Counted from the stretch's first letter, positions 33,782-43,838 are shown. The stretch is DNA of 64,000 nt from Pyropia haitanensis (GCA_008729055.1 SDUX01000002.1:2383874-2447873); one strand, 5' to 3'. Notes: generated from the letters alone by a model not told the origin. Made by a program: numbers and translations.

Positions 33782-34065
33782 TGGCGGCGGTGGCGGCGAC
33801 GGCGGCGGCAGCGCGGCGGCGGCCCCCCCCCGGCGGCGGCCCGTGTGGGGTGGTGGACCTGACGGGTGCCAACGTGGCCGACGCGGACGTTGGGCGGCTG
33901 CTCGACACGGCGGCGCGGGCGGCCACGCCGCTGCGCGTGCTGCGGCTAGCCGCCAACGTGCGGCTGACGGACGCGACGGCGGCGCGGCCGGTGTCCGCCG
34001 CCTCCGCGTGCGCTGCCGCCGCGCGACGGGGGGAAGGGGGGGGGGGGGGGGGGGGGCGTTGGTGA
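33184..34065 (+). CDS. Leucine-rich-repeat-like protein (partial, frame-broken)
   Basis: From ATG 33184 (needs one indel in the following G run) a helical Ala-rich segment LSVERAAALEAAVAAAREAVADRAAAAVAGRVWW leads into a Gly/Asp-rich linker. Next come RRWDDGLTSAPATRHAPAAAWVT and SALIPAVQQLFAAIG, then, in another frame, CGVVDLTGANVADADVGRLLDTAARAATPLRVLRLAANVRLTDATAA (33843-33985). The last part fits one and a half AMN1/F-box-type LRRs (V-DL-G-x-V-D-DV-LL...L-VL-LA-N-LTDA). Only this short part supports the call. The ORF then enters a G run (34028-34056) and a TGA at 34063-34065 that may not be the true stop; a GDGDG-repeat segment follows at 34150-34260. Function unknown; LRRs of this type usually bind proteins. 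Confidence 0.4.
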
Positions 34066-35106
34066 AGGGGTGGCGGCTTTGGCGTGGGCGGTACCGGCCT
34101 GGGCGGTGGTGCTGGTGGTGGTGGCAATGGTGGTGCTGGTGCTGCTGGCAGCGACGGCGACGGCACCGGCGACGGCGACGGTGACGGCGACGGTGACGGC
34201 GACGGTGAAGGCGACGGCGCCGGCGACGGCACCGGCGACGTCCTCGGCGACGACGGCACCGGCGGCGGCGGCGCGGCCGGCGGGGGGGGGGGGGGTATCC
34301 ACACGTGCACGCAGGCTGGCGCTGTGGAGGGGGGCGGGGGGGGGAGAGGGGGAGAGGCGGCGGCCCCCCCCGCGGCCGCCGCGCACCCCGCTGCTGCTGC
34401 TGCTGCTGCTGCCACCGCCGCCGCGGCGGCCGCGGGGGTAGAGCCAGTCCCGCCGCCACCGCCGCTGCTCGCGGCTGCGGCGGCGGCGGCGGCGGCGGCC
34501 GCGGCGGCGGCGGTTGCCGCCACCGGCGCGCCGCGTCGGCGGCGGGCGGCCGCGGCGGCGGCGGCGGGTGACCTCGCGCACCTCCGGGCGGCCGCGCGGC
34601 GGCGGCCGCGCGGCGGCGGCGGCGGGCGCCCCACGTGGGTCGGGGGTGTGGCCAGCGCGGGGCGGCGACGGATCCGCCGCGTCGGCGGCGTCCGTCCCCC
34701 TCCCACGCTTCCCCCCCGCCCCTCCCGGCGCGGCCGCCCTCTCGCCACCCCCCGTGGCCGTGCCACGCCGTGTGCCGCGGTTGATCCTTTGGCCGCGGCG
34801 CCCGTCTTGCCCTGCCGCCCCTCGCCCCACACCCCCCGCATCTCCACTTGGCCGTCCTCCCCGCCTCCCTCCCTCTCCCCTCCCCCCCACTCTCCCCTCG
34901 TCCCCCCCCCTCCTCCCCCCCACCCTCCCTCCCCCTCCCCCCCACTCTCTCCTCGTCCTCCCCCTCCTCCCTCCCTCCCTCGCTCTCTCTTCCTCCCCCC
35001 TCTCCCCCCCCCCCCCCCCCCACCTCACCCCCCGGGACCGTTACGGGGACCGTTACGGGCAACCGCCGCGACGGGGCGGCGCACGATGCCCCCCCCCCCC
35101 CCCCCC
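34066..35106. other. GC-rich stretch, possibly the rest of the LRR gene, then spacer
   Basis: 34084-34720 has G/C-rich third positions in frame 1 (GDGDGDG repeats, then AAGDLAHLRAAARRRP) and could continue the LRR gene after a frame break. 34720-35106 is C/T-rich (CTCC repeats) and looks like promoter or 5' UTR DNA of the following kinesin-like gene. Confidence 0.3.
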
Positions 35107-35593
35107 ATGGCGGTCACCGCCGTCGTGCGGGTGCACCCCCACCCGCACCCCGCCGACCCACCGCTGCGCATTGAGCGCCCCCCCCCAACGGCGGCGCGCC
35201 GGTGGTGTGGCTGCCGCCGCCCCCCCCCCCCTCAGGCCCACCGCCACCGGTCTCGGCGGCCGCGTCGCGGCGGCGGCGGCGGCGGCGGCGGCGGCCGCCG
35301 CGGCGGGCCGCCGCCACGCCGTCGACGCGGTCATTACGGGCGGCACGGCGGCGCTGTACGCGGCGGCGGGTGCGCCGGCGGTGGCGGCTGTTGCGGGGGG
35401 GGCCGACGCGACGGTGCTGGCGGTGGGGGCGAGCGGGTCGGGCAAGACGACCGCGTTGATGGGGGGGTGGGGGGGGGGGGGACGGGGAGGATGGGGGTGG
35501 CGGTGCCACCAACGGGGGGCTCGTGGGGGGGGGTCATCAAGGGGCTTTTTGCGGCCGCCGCGACGGCGGCGGCTGCCGACGAGCTCCTCCTGA
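35107..35593 (+). pseudogene. Truncated kinesin motor domain (N-terminal fragment)
   Basis: ATG 35107 opens MAVTAVVRVHPHPHPADPPLRIE, like the first strand of kinesins (V-VVVRVRP). After a C run comes HAVDAVITGGTAALYAAAGAPAVAAVAGGADATVLAVGASGSGKTTALMGG. It contains the kinesin pattern N-A-T-V-x-A-Y-G-x-T-G-S-G-K-T with the P-loop GASGSGKT at about 35430-35453. It continues VIKGLFAAAATAAAADELLL (about 35530-35592), like G-(L/I)-I-P-R-x-x-x-x-(L/I)-F. Then the sequence changes abruptly to A+T-rich DNA at 35594, with no splice donor at the junction. Switch I, switch II and the rest of the motor are absent. It is either broken by an insertion or rearrangement, or misassembled. Confidence 0.6.
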
Positions 35594-35844
35594 AAACCTC
35601 CAATCATGTCAAATTTTCAACCCTGAAATTACCATACCGTGTCAATGTTGAACAACCAACTACATCTGTTCGATCTGTTCTTTGGAACAATGAGGCAGAA
35701 CCATGGAATGGTGATGACGGAAGTCATTGGGTACTCGAAACTGATAAAGCCACGCATAGAAGATGAAAAGAGTTACAAATATTCATGTATTGGCCCGGTA
35801 GGCGGACAAACGGCGCCGAGGAAGGCAAGGAAAAATTTTTTTCG

Positions 35845-35853
35845 TATAAAAAA
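35845..35853 (+). promoter_or_regulatory. TATA box of the nuclease ORF (TATAAAAAA)
   Basis: TATA-type sequence about 170 bases before the ATG at 36021, in an A+T-rich block that contrasts with the pyrimidine-rich leader after it. Confidence 0.45.
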
Positions 35854-36020
35854 GGCGCTTGCCGCCCCCCCAGACCCCCACCACTGAGTCGGCAACCGTC
35901 CACAGCTCCCACCACGGCCTCCCCACCACCCCAGTACCTCCCCTTTTACCTCTGGATCCACCCACGACCTGCTCCGCCCCCCACCCCCCGCCCTATACCC
36001 CGCCACACGCCGACGCCATT

Positions 36021-36902
36021 ATGGGCAAGAAGCTGAACCTGACGCCGGAGGAGAAGCTGGCTCGGCGCCGTGAGCAGGTTCGTCGGAATATGGCGGCCAT
36101 GCGCTCCCGGCGGACGACTGATGCGGACGCCGGCGGCCGCGCTACGGAGGGGTCGCACGCCATCGACGAGGAGGCGTCGTTGGCTGCAGCCGTGGCGGCG
36201 GCGGTGGCCCTCTGTGGCGCGCCCGCCACGGTCGCCCGCACCGCGCCCGACGCCGGGGCGGTCGCGGCTCACCAAGAGGCCATCCGGACGGGGGCTGAGC
36301 GCTGTACTCAGTGCCCCCGGCGCTACAAGGGCCGATCCGCGCGGATGACGCACGAGCGCGAAGCCCACGGGTTGGTTTTCAAGAATGGCTTCGAGGTCAA
36401 GGTAAAATCGTTTTTGGAGTCGGCGGGGTGGCGGCCCATGACTTCGTGGACCGGCCACCCCGAAGTTGGGACTTACCGAGCCCAATGGTCGTTCCAGGAG
36501 CGTGGGGGGGCTTTGCGTGCGGATTTTGTGTTGGCTGTTCGGGGGGGTTGGTTTATTTTGGAGGTGGACGAATCAGCTCACCGTCTGTATCCACGTGAGT
36601 CTGAGATCTCCAGGGAGGTGGTGATGCGAGCCTCATTTGAGAACTACGCTAAGCCGGCGTTGCGCTTGATTAGGTTTAACCCAGACGCCTTTGTGGTTGG
36701 GACGACGTACGTCCCTCCGGCGTTTGAGTCTCGGGCCAATCATTTGGCTAGATGGCTGTGGGAGCACCGTTTGGAGGGGGGGCGGGAGTTTTCTACTGAT
36801 TATTGGTATTACGATAGGGTGAGTCGAGAGAGCGAGGGGCCGACGGTAAGGACTAACCCCCAGGGGCGTCCTGGCTGGGGTGAGGAGCTCATCTCGTGGT
36901 AG
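36021..36902 (+). CDS. C2H2-finger/PD-(D/E)XK endonuclease-like protein, probably mobile
   Basis: 293 residues from ATG 36021 to TAG 36900-36902 in one clean frame. The N-terminus is basic (KLNLTPEEKLARRREQVRRNMAAMRSRR). A C2H2-type finger follows at residues 95-116 (CTQC...HEREAH). The C-terminal half (about 125-235) has FEVKVKSFLESAGWRP, RADFVLAVRGGWFILEVDE, AHRLYPRESEISREVVMRASFE and ALRLIRFNPDAF. This is the D...E-x-D-E...H...E...R...R-(F/Y)-NPD layout of PD-(D/E)XK nucleases found in giant viruses and algal mobile genes. Catalytic candidates are Asp near 168 and Glu/Asp near 181-183. Codon usage has many T and A third positions, unlike every neighbour, which points to foreign or mobile origin. 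It sits between a cut kinesin and other gene fragments. It could be a homing endonuclease or the nuclease of an uncharacterised element. Confidence 0.7.
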   Translation: MGKKLNLTPEEKLARRREQVRRNMAAMRSRRTTDADAGGRATEGSHAIDEEASLAAAVAAAVALCGAPATVARTAPDAGAVAAHQEAIRTGAERCTQCPRRYKGRSARMTHEREAHGLVFKNGFEVKVKSFLESAGWRPMTSWTGHPEVGTYRAQWSFQERGGALRADFVLAVRGGWFILEVDESAHRLYPRESEISREVVMRASFENYAKPALRLIRFNPDAFVVGTTYVPPAFESRANHLARWLWEHRLEGGREFSTDYWYYDRVSRESEGPTVRTNPQGRPGWGEELISW

Positions 36903-37249
36903 TATGTAGGAGGGATCGGCCTCTAGGTAGATTGATCATATTTTCGTTTGTGCCTCACTTCGATGGGAGTACGAGTGAACGACACCGATGGCCGGCGAGA
37001 GTGTCCACCATCCCCCCCCGCACCCCACCCCCCCCCCCCCCCCCGCCCCCCCCCCCCCCCCCCCCCCGACCCCGCGCCCCCCCCCCCCTACCCCGCCCCC
37101 CCCTTTCCCCTCGTTTTCATCACGTGGAGGCTGCGCTTTTTTCCTGTGGTAGTAGGCTGCAAGACGTGCTTCGACGGGCGTGACGCTGGCGTCGGCCTGC
37201 CGTGCTCTCCGAAGGCACCAACCCCCCCCCCCCCCCCCCCCCCCCCCCG
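36903..37249. other. Spacer with long C runs
   Basis: Short A+T-rich trailer of the nuclease ORF, then C-rich sequence including a 27-base C run at 37222-37248. The right edge of the inserted DNA must lie here, but no terminal repeat or target-site duplication was found. Confidence 0.4.
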
Positions 37250-37441
37250 ACGCCCGGCGGTCCAAGACCATCACCGCTGGCGGGCCTCGTCATTGGCGGC
37301 GCGTCGCTACTGCTTGGGCTCACCCGGCCGGCGGTGACCGCGTCTTTCCTCGTCGTCCAGACGCTGCTGTCCATCTACGTCTCCTTTTTGTACGTGTTTG
37401 TGCAGCCGGCGGTGCGGGCGTCGGCAGCAGCCGCTTGCTGA
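37250..37441 (+). CDS. C-terminal fragment of a membrane protein
   Basis: The frame has almost pure G/C third positions, ending at TGA 37439-37441. The protein reads SPLAGLVIGGASLLLGLTRPA, then VTASFLVVQTLLSIYVSFLYVFVQP, then VRASAAAAC: two hydrophobic segments separated by a short polar turn, consistent with a pair of transmembrane helices. Upstream is the 27-base C run and then foreign DNA, so the 5' part is missing or unresolved. Not recognised. Confidence 0.4.
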   Translation, partial: TPGGPRPSPLAGLVIGGASLLLGLTRPAVTASFLVVQTLLSIYVSFLYVFVQPAVRASAAAAC

Positions 37442-37444
37442 TTT

Positions 37445-37744
37445 CTATGGGGTAGGCCGCCGCGTCAGGGGGGGGGGGGGGGAGCAGCCGCAGCAGGTCC
37501 CCGACGGTGGGCGCGGCGGCGCCGCCGGGGCTCCAGCAGCGGCGGCCGCCCACGCCCAGCGGGTGCGGCCGCACCCGCACGCCGCCTCGCACGGCACGCC
37601 CGCGAGCGCGCAGCGGCAGCGGTCGGGCGTGCACGGCCCCGCGTGGCCGCACGGCACAAACGGGCGGCGGCGGGTGCGACTGCCGGGGGGCACGCGGGCC
37701 GACGCGCCCGGCCGCGGCGCCGCGCGGCCGTCCACGTCGCGGCC

Positions 37745-37782
<38 letters not shown>

Positions 37783-38583
37783 CGCCGCCGCCGCCGCCGT
37801 CGCTGCCGCTGCTGTCTCTGCCGCTGCTGTCGCCGCCGCCGCCGTCGGCCCGCGGCGGCACGCGGTTGAAGAAGCGGGGCGTCGGCGGCGGCGCGTCGGC
37901 GGCGACGGCGGCCGCGCCCAGCCAGCGGCGGAGGACGGCCGCGACGACCCCGCAGCAGAGGCCCGGCCCGAGGAGCAGCGCCAGCCGGCACGCGTCGGCG
38001 CCGACCAGGTCCACCGCCGTCGGCAGGCCCGCGTTTTCCCAGCTGCCCCACTCGCCGGGGCGGGCGGCGACGGCGGCGGCGACGGCGGCCGCGTCGGCCC
38101 GCCGCAGGCGGCAGGGCGAGCACCAGTCGGGCGGCTCGGTGCGGCCGCCGCCGCGGCGGGACGGGTCGGGGATGGGCGCCGACGGGAATGCAGACGCGGC
38201 GGCGGCGGCCGCCGCCGCCGCGCTCGCACCCGCCGCCGCGCCGTGCCGCGCGCACCCGTACACCCCACACGGGCGGCAGTAGGCGCGCGCGAGCGGGTCG
38301 GCCACCCACCAGCCCGCCGCCGCCCGCTCGGCGGGCCAGTCGTACGCGGGCGGCGGGAGCGCCTCGGTGGCGGCGGCCGCGGCAGCGGCGGCGGCGGCCG
38401 CCGCCGCCGCCGCCGACCGCCGGACGACGGTGCGGGCGGCGGCGGTGGCGGCGGCGGGGGTGGTGCCGAGCGCCGCCGCCACCGCCGGCGCGACGGCGAC
38501 GAGCGTGGCCGCCGCGGGAACGGCGCCGCGGGCGGCGGCAGCGGCGGCGGCGGCGGCGGCGGCGGCCGCCGCCGTCGCCGCCG

Positions 38584-38614
<31 letters not shown>

Positions 38615-39232
38615 GCGGCCGGCGGGAGCGGCCGCCGCGGCCGCCTCCACCGCCGCCGCCGCCGCCACCACCGCCGCCCGCAGCGCGGAGCGGCGGCGGC
38701 GCGCGCAGAGGCGGCGGAACGCCGGGTTGGTCCGCCCGCCCGCCGGCAGCAGCCGCGGCAGGTCCGGATCGTCGGACGAGTCGGTGGTGCCGCCGCCGTC
38801 GGCTGCAGCGGCCGCCGCCGCGGCGGTGCGCGCCGCGGCGCCGCCGGCGTCGCGGCGGCCCTGGCACGCCGCCCGCTCGATGCGCTCGGCAAACGACCGC
38901 ATGACGTCGACCGCGGCGGGCCCGTCGCCCCGGTAGGGCACGTAGCTGTCGGGCGGGGCCTCCTCCGGCTGCGCGACGGGGTGGCGGTACCAGGGCGTGC
39001 CGACAATGGTGTAGTGCTTGTAGGGTGGCACGGGGCGGACCGCCTGCAGGGGCACCTCTGTGCCGCCGGGGAAGAGGGACACGCCGGGCATGGGCGGCAC
39101 GCCGCGGGGGTCCCCGGCGCACGTGGGGGGCGCGCCGTGGGGGAAGGGGATGTAGGGGGACGCCCCAACCGCCGCCCCCGCCGCTGCCGCCGCGGGCGGC
39201 GACGGGTTGCGCGACGCCCGGCGGGAGCCCGC

Positions 39233-39263
<31 letters not shown>

Positions 39264-39749
39264 TCGCCGCCAGGGAACAAAACCGGGTCCCGCCCGCCGC
39301 CGCCGTCGCTGTCGTCGCCGCCCCCGTCGGCGGGCCCCACCCCCGTCGCCCGGGACAGCCCGTCCGCGTCGGACCCCCCCCTTGGGGGCCCCACCGACTG
39401 GCTGCGGGAGCCGCGGCGGGTGCGGCGGAGCCACCCCCCCTCCGCCGCCCGCCCCCCCCCCAGCGGGTCCGCCGCGGCTGGCGGGTCGGCCGCCGCCGCC
39501 ACGCGCGCGGCGCCGCGGCCCTTTGGGTTCCACACCGCCTCCGGGCGGTCGGCGGCGGACCAGGGCGCGTCGTCGGCATCGTCGGCGGGCTCATCGCCGG
39601 GCTCCTCGTCCATCTCGTCCGCGTCGCTGTCGGTCGAGTCGTCCGTGGTGCTGTCGTCCCTGTCGTCGCTGTCGTCGCTGTCGTCGCTGCCGTCGCTGCC
39701 GCCGCTGCTGTCATCCGTGGTGTCATCGGTGGGGATGGTGACGGTGGCA

Positions 39750-39791
<42 letters not shown>

Positions 39792-39881
39792 GACGTTGCC
39801 GACGGCGACCGCCGGCGGCCGGCAACGGACTTGGTCGCCCGCGCCGGCCGCGGCCGCGGCCGCGGCGGCACCCGCGCCGGT

Positions 39882-39936
<55 letters not shown>

Positions 39937-40259
39937 GCACCGACGCGGACCGCCGCGGCGGCCGCCGCCGGGCCGCCACCGGCGTTGGCGGCGCCGCGCG
40001 CGCGGCGGCCGCGCGCGCCGCGGGCAGCGCGTCGTAGGGCGACGGCGGCACGGCCGCCGCGGGCAGCGGCGGCCGTGGCCGCCGCGGCAGCCGCGGCGGC
40101 GGCGGCGTGGCGGCGGCGGCACGGGCGGCGGCGACGGCGGTGGCGGCCGCGGTGGCGGTGGCTGCCAGGTGCGCCGCCGCGCCGGCGCGGGCGGCGGTGG
40201 TGGCGGCGGCGAAGAGGGGGGAGGGGAGGGGGGGGGGGGGGAGCATGGGCGTCGGCCAT
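37445..40259 (-). CDS. Enhancer-of-zeste (PRC2 methyltransferase) homologue lacking the SET domain
   Basis: About 930 residues on the - strand. E(z)-type proteins methylate histone H3 Lys27 in the nucleus. Visible parts: an acidic stretch (TDDSTDSDADEMDEEPGDE); VPPYKHYTIVGTPWYRHPV; NPAFRRLCARRRRSALRA; RAYCRPCGVYGCARHG, matching the MCSS motif (CRRC-x-x-YDC-x-x-H); WENAGLPTAVDLVGADACRLALLLGPGLCCGVV, matching SANT2 (D-x-C-x-I-A...L...C-V); and VPCGHAGPCTPDRCRCALAGVPCEAACGCG, the first part of the CXC domain (37570-37668). After that the frame runs into low-complexity sequence and stops at TAG 37445-37447, so the rest of CXC and the whole SET domain are missing. The start is ATG 40259 (GACATGGCC, needs one indel) or ATG 40246 (in frame). 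The truncation faces the mobile-DNA zone. Confidence 0.68.
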
Positions 40260-40318
40260 GTCGGGGGAGGAAAGGGGGGGGGGGAGTGGGGGGGGGGGGA
40301 GGGGGAAGGGGGGGGGGG

Positions 40319-40602
40319 GCGGGGAAGGGTGGGGGGGGGGCGGGGGAAGGGTGGGTGGGGCGGGAGAAGGGTGGGTGGGGCGGGAGAAGGGTGGGGGGGG
40401 CGGGGAAGGGTGGGGGGGGCGGGGAAGGGTGGGGGGGGCGGGGAAAGGGTGGGGGGGCGGGGAAAGGGTGGGGGGGGCGGGGAAAGGGTGGGGGGGGCGG
40501 GGAAAGGGTGGGGGGGGCGGGGAAAGGGTGGGGGGGGCGGGGAAAGGGTGGGGGGGGCGGGGAAAGGGTGGGGGGGGCGGGGAAAGGGTGGGGGGGGCGG
40601 GG
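40319..40602. repeat. 20-bp G-rich minisatellite
   Basis: Seven perfect tandem copies of GGAAAGGGTGGGGGGGGCGG at 40461-40600, preceded by about seven imperfect copies. It lies 60 bases upstream of the E(z)-like start codon. G tracts in each unit could form G-quadruplexes on the + strand. Confidence 0.95.
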
Positions 40603-41542
40603 AGGTACAATGAGGACAGGGGGGGGGGAGGGGGAAGAGAAGGAGTGGAGGAGGGGGGGGGGGGTGGGAGAGGCGGAAGGGGTGGGGGGTCGGTGGGCGC
40701 CCTGCGAACGCGGGCAAGTGGCGGGGGAGCGGGACGAGCGGGTGGCGGATCAAGTCAAGGCCTCGGCGTGTTGCCAAGGGGGCCCCACGGACACGCGGCG
40801 GCTGGCCAGCGCCAGCCGCCGTACGGCGGTCTGCGCAACGAGCGTCTTTGTCGCGGCGTAACGGCGCCCATGACGGGGGTGCGACGGGGGCTGCCCACAG
40901 GCGCTGTCCTTTACTTTCCTAGCTAGGTCCACGCCGCCACGCCAAACACCAGGCGTGTCGACAATCCCGGGATGAGCACCACGTCACGCACCGGTGGGGC
41001 GGCTCTGGCGGCGACGTGGTCGTGGCGCCGCGTGCCCATCCCGCCCCCCAGACGGCGCGCGCGCGAGCGCCGGGCCAGCGTGGCGCCGCCGCCGCGGTGC
41101 TCGTTGCGGGTCCGTTTTGTTGTTTCCCCCCCGCCGCCATGGGAGTGGCCGCCGCGCCGGGCGGGCGGTTTGTTGGCTCGGCGCTCCGCGGCGTTGCGGC
41201 GGCGACGGCGGCGGCGGTGGCGCCACCGCCGACGGCGACGACGGCGGCAGGCACCCTGCCCCTTGGTTGGGCTGCCCGTGTGGCGTGCGTCCGTTTCTTG
41301 CCGCCCGCACCAGACCCCGCCGCGCGTGGCGAGGTGTGTGGCAGGAGGCGCGCGTGGCCGGGGGCAAAGGCAGGGGTAATGAGGAAAAAAAAAGGGGGAG
41401 GGGGGGGGCGTGTGCCCGCTACCCTGTGTGCCCGGCGGCGCGGCCGCGGCCGCCCCTATTGCTCTCGGAGGGTGGCGGGGTGGGGCGCGGGGGTGAGGAA
41501 GGACGCCGGGCCCTGCCGCCGCCGCCGCCCCTGCCACCACCG
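40603..41542. other. Spacer between E(z)-like and NCBP3-like genes
   Basis: Upstream DNA of the E(z)-like gene and 3' side of the next - strand gene. Several overlapping GC-rich ORFs, none with a domain. An A9 run at 41384-41392 lies near the 3' end of the NCBP3-like gene. Confidence 0.35.
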
Positions 41543-41716
41543 CTACGGCCCCGCGGACGCGGCCGTAGCGGCGGCAGCGGCCGCGGCGGGCGCCCCCCCT
41601 CGGTTGAGGCTGTCCTTAAAGAGACACGCCTTGCACACCGCCTGGCTCGTCACAAAGCCGCACCGGGTGCAGCTGCGGGGTGCCGCCGCCGCCGCGTCGG
41701 CCACCACCGCCGCTGT

Positions 41717-41748
<32 letters not shown>

Positions 41749-42488
41749 CCGCCCCACCGCCGCCGCCGCTGCCATTCACGGCTGCCTGCCGCCGCCGCCG
41801 CCGACGGCCGGGGCCACGGGGCTGGGCGCCGCCCGTCCCGGCTGTAGCGGCAGCGGCGCCGCCGCCGCCGCCGCCGACGCCGCCGCCACCGCCGCCGCCA
41901 CCGCGGGCCGGGGCGTCAGCGGTGGCGGCACGCGTGGCGGCGGCCGCCGCCGCCGTTTCCGCCGCCGCCGTTTCCGCCGCCGCCGTTTCCGCCGCCGCCG
42001 TTTCCGCCGCCGCCGTTTCCGCCGCCCCCGTCGTTGATCCACTCGACGCCCGCGCGGCGGCGGCCGCGGCCGCCGCCACCGTCCGCCGCCGCCCCCGCCG
42101 CCGTGTCCCGCGCGCCGTAGGGCGCAAAGTGCGCGACGACCTCCCGCGTGGACAGCACGTCGACGCCCCACACGACGAGGCGGCCCGGCAGGGGCGCCTC
42201 GCCCGCCGCGGCGTCGCGCCGTGGCTCGAGCGCGCCCAGCCGGTGCGGCGGCGCGGTTGCCGCCACCGCCGCGGCGCCGCCGCCGGCGGGCGTCGCCGGC
42301 GGGAACCGCCGCGCGCGCGCCAGCAGCCGCGCCTGCTCCCCATCATCATCCGTAATGGGCGGCGGCGACGGCGGCGCGTCGTCGCCGCCGCCGCCGACGC
42401 CGCCCAGCGGGCGGGGCTCCCCGAGCACGGGCAGCGGCCGGGCGGCGCCGAGGACGGGCAGCCGCCGCGGGCGGGACGGGCGCGGCCG

Positions 42489-42527
<39 letters not shown>

Positions 42528-42986
42528 CGCACCGCCGCCGCGGCCGCCACGGCCGCCGTCGCCACCGCCGCTGGCGTCGCCCAGGGCGCGGAAGAGGCCG
42601 GCCGGCAGCCCCCGGCCGCCGCCGCCGCCGCCGCCGCCGTCGCCGCCGCCGCCGCCGCCGCGGGATGGCGAGCCCGTGCCGAGCGCACGGTCGAGCCCCG
42701 GCGGCGTGAAGCCGCCGCCAAAGCGGGCCGCCCGCCGTGCCGCCGCGGCCGCCGCGTCGTCGGCGGGGAGCGGGGCGCCAAAGCGGACGGCCCGCCGGGA
42801 GCGCGGGGAAGAGGGGGGGGGCGGCACCGCCGCAGCCGTGGCGCCCGCGGCCGTGGCGCCAGCGGCGGCAGCGAGCTCTGCGCCGACGGGCGGCGCGGCG
42901 GCGGCGGCCGCCGTCGGCGCAATGGCGGGCGGCGGCGGCGGGGTGGTGGTGTCCATCGCGTCGCCCGACCCGTCGGGGGTGGCCAT
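41543..42986 (-). CDS. NCBP3-like cap-binding protein followed by a CTU1-type zinc tail
   Basis: The start is ATG 42986 (MATPDGSGDAMDTTTPPPPP). A Gly/Ala-rich N-terminus contains RRAVRFGAPLPADD and AARRAARFGGGFTPPGLDRALG. The recognisable domain is RLVVWGVDVLSTREVVAHFAPYGA...AGVEWINDG (42190-42030). It matches the RRM-like core of NCBP3 (C17orf85), where L-x-GVD-MST-x-DV-x-x-YF...IEWI-D-x-SCN binds the mRNA cap. Instead of the next strand there are five 15-bp repeats coding GGNGG (41953-42027). The frame then shifts, and after 120 low-complexity residues the protein ends with SCTRCGFVTSQAVCKACLFK-DSLNRG (41672-41601). That double CxxC unit resembles the C-terminus of the tRNA thiolation enzyme CTU1/NCS6; its PP-loop ATPase domain is not present. 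The stop is TAG 41543-41545. Confidence 0.55.
41953..42027. repeat. 15-bp coding minisatellite (5 copies)
   Basis: Five tandem copies of gccgccgccgtttcc; on the - strand they code GGNGG units and interrupt the NCBP3-like domain exactly where its next beta strand is expected. Confidence 0.95.
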
Positions 42987-43002
42987 GCTGGCCGCCGCCG
43001 CG

Positions 43003-43033
<31 letters not shown>

Positions 43034-43070
43034 CGCTGCCGCGCGGGACGGACCGCCGCCTGCGCGCGCG

Positions 43071-43103
<33 letters not shown>

Positions 43104-43838
43104 CAAGGGCAACCGTCTGTTGGACAAGGGCAGGGGGGGAGAGGGAAGGGGGAGAAGAAAGGGAACGCGACCACAAAGGCGGATGGGGTGGCGAAGGTGT
43201 GGAGGAGGGGGGGGGTGCGAAAGGAGCGGGTGAGACCGGGGGAGGCGCGGGGGAAGGGGGGGGGAGGGCGGACGCGAGCACGAGCGGTGGCGAGGGGGGA
43301 CGCGAGCACGAGCGGTGGCGAGGCGGGACGCGGTGTGGCGGCGCGGCGCGGCGCGGCGCGGCGTGGCGCGGCGCGGCGCGGCGCGCGACGCGGCCGCCGC
43401 GGACCGCTGCGAACCCGCCGCGCGATAGAGCGGCACACGGGGAAGCGGGGGAGCACCGCAGAGGGGAGGGAGGGAAGGGAGGCGGCGCGCGGCAGAGCGG
43501 CGGGGGGGGGGGGGGTGGTGAGGCGGCGCGCGGCAGAGCGGCGGGGGGGGGGGGGGGGCCGACGCGGCGCGCGGCAGAGCGGTGGGGGGGGGGGTGGGGG
43601 GGGCGACGCGACACCATCCGCGGTGCGAACGGTTGCTGCGGTGCGCTGCCGGCCGGCGGTGGTCGGGTGCGGGGACCGCCTCCCGCCCACGTGGCCCCGT
43701 ACAACGACCGGTCGTGGCGGCCCGTCTCGGTCGACCGTTCCGCTCGGCACCGCGCGCTCCGCGTCACCGCGACCGCTGCATTGCCGACCCGCCACGTTGC
43801 ACGACGCACCACGCCGTTGGCGAGCCGCCCCCGCAACA
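42987..43838. other. Repeat-rich upstream region of the NCBP3-like gene
   Basis: Contains a (CA)n microsatellite, a 27-bp direct repeat pair (about 43268-43325), a GCGGC pentamer array (about 43336-43390) and three copies of a roughly 45-bp unit built on gcggcgcgcggcagagcgg (43478-43590). No gene is recognised. Confidence 0.5.
43071..43102. repeat. (CA)n microsatellite
   Basis: About 15 uninterrupted CA dinucleotides, 85 bases upstream of the NCBP3-like start codon. Confidence 0.95.

Noticed and set aside
40319..40602. Regular 20-bp repeats as a possible CRISPR array
   Set aside because: There are no unique spacers; it is a pure tandem minisatellite in a eukaryotic genome.
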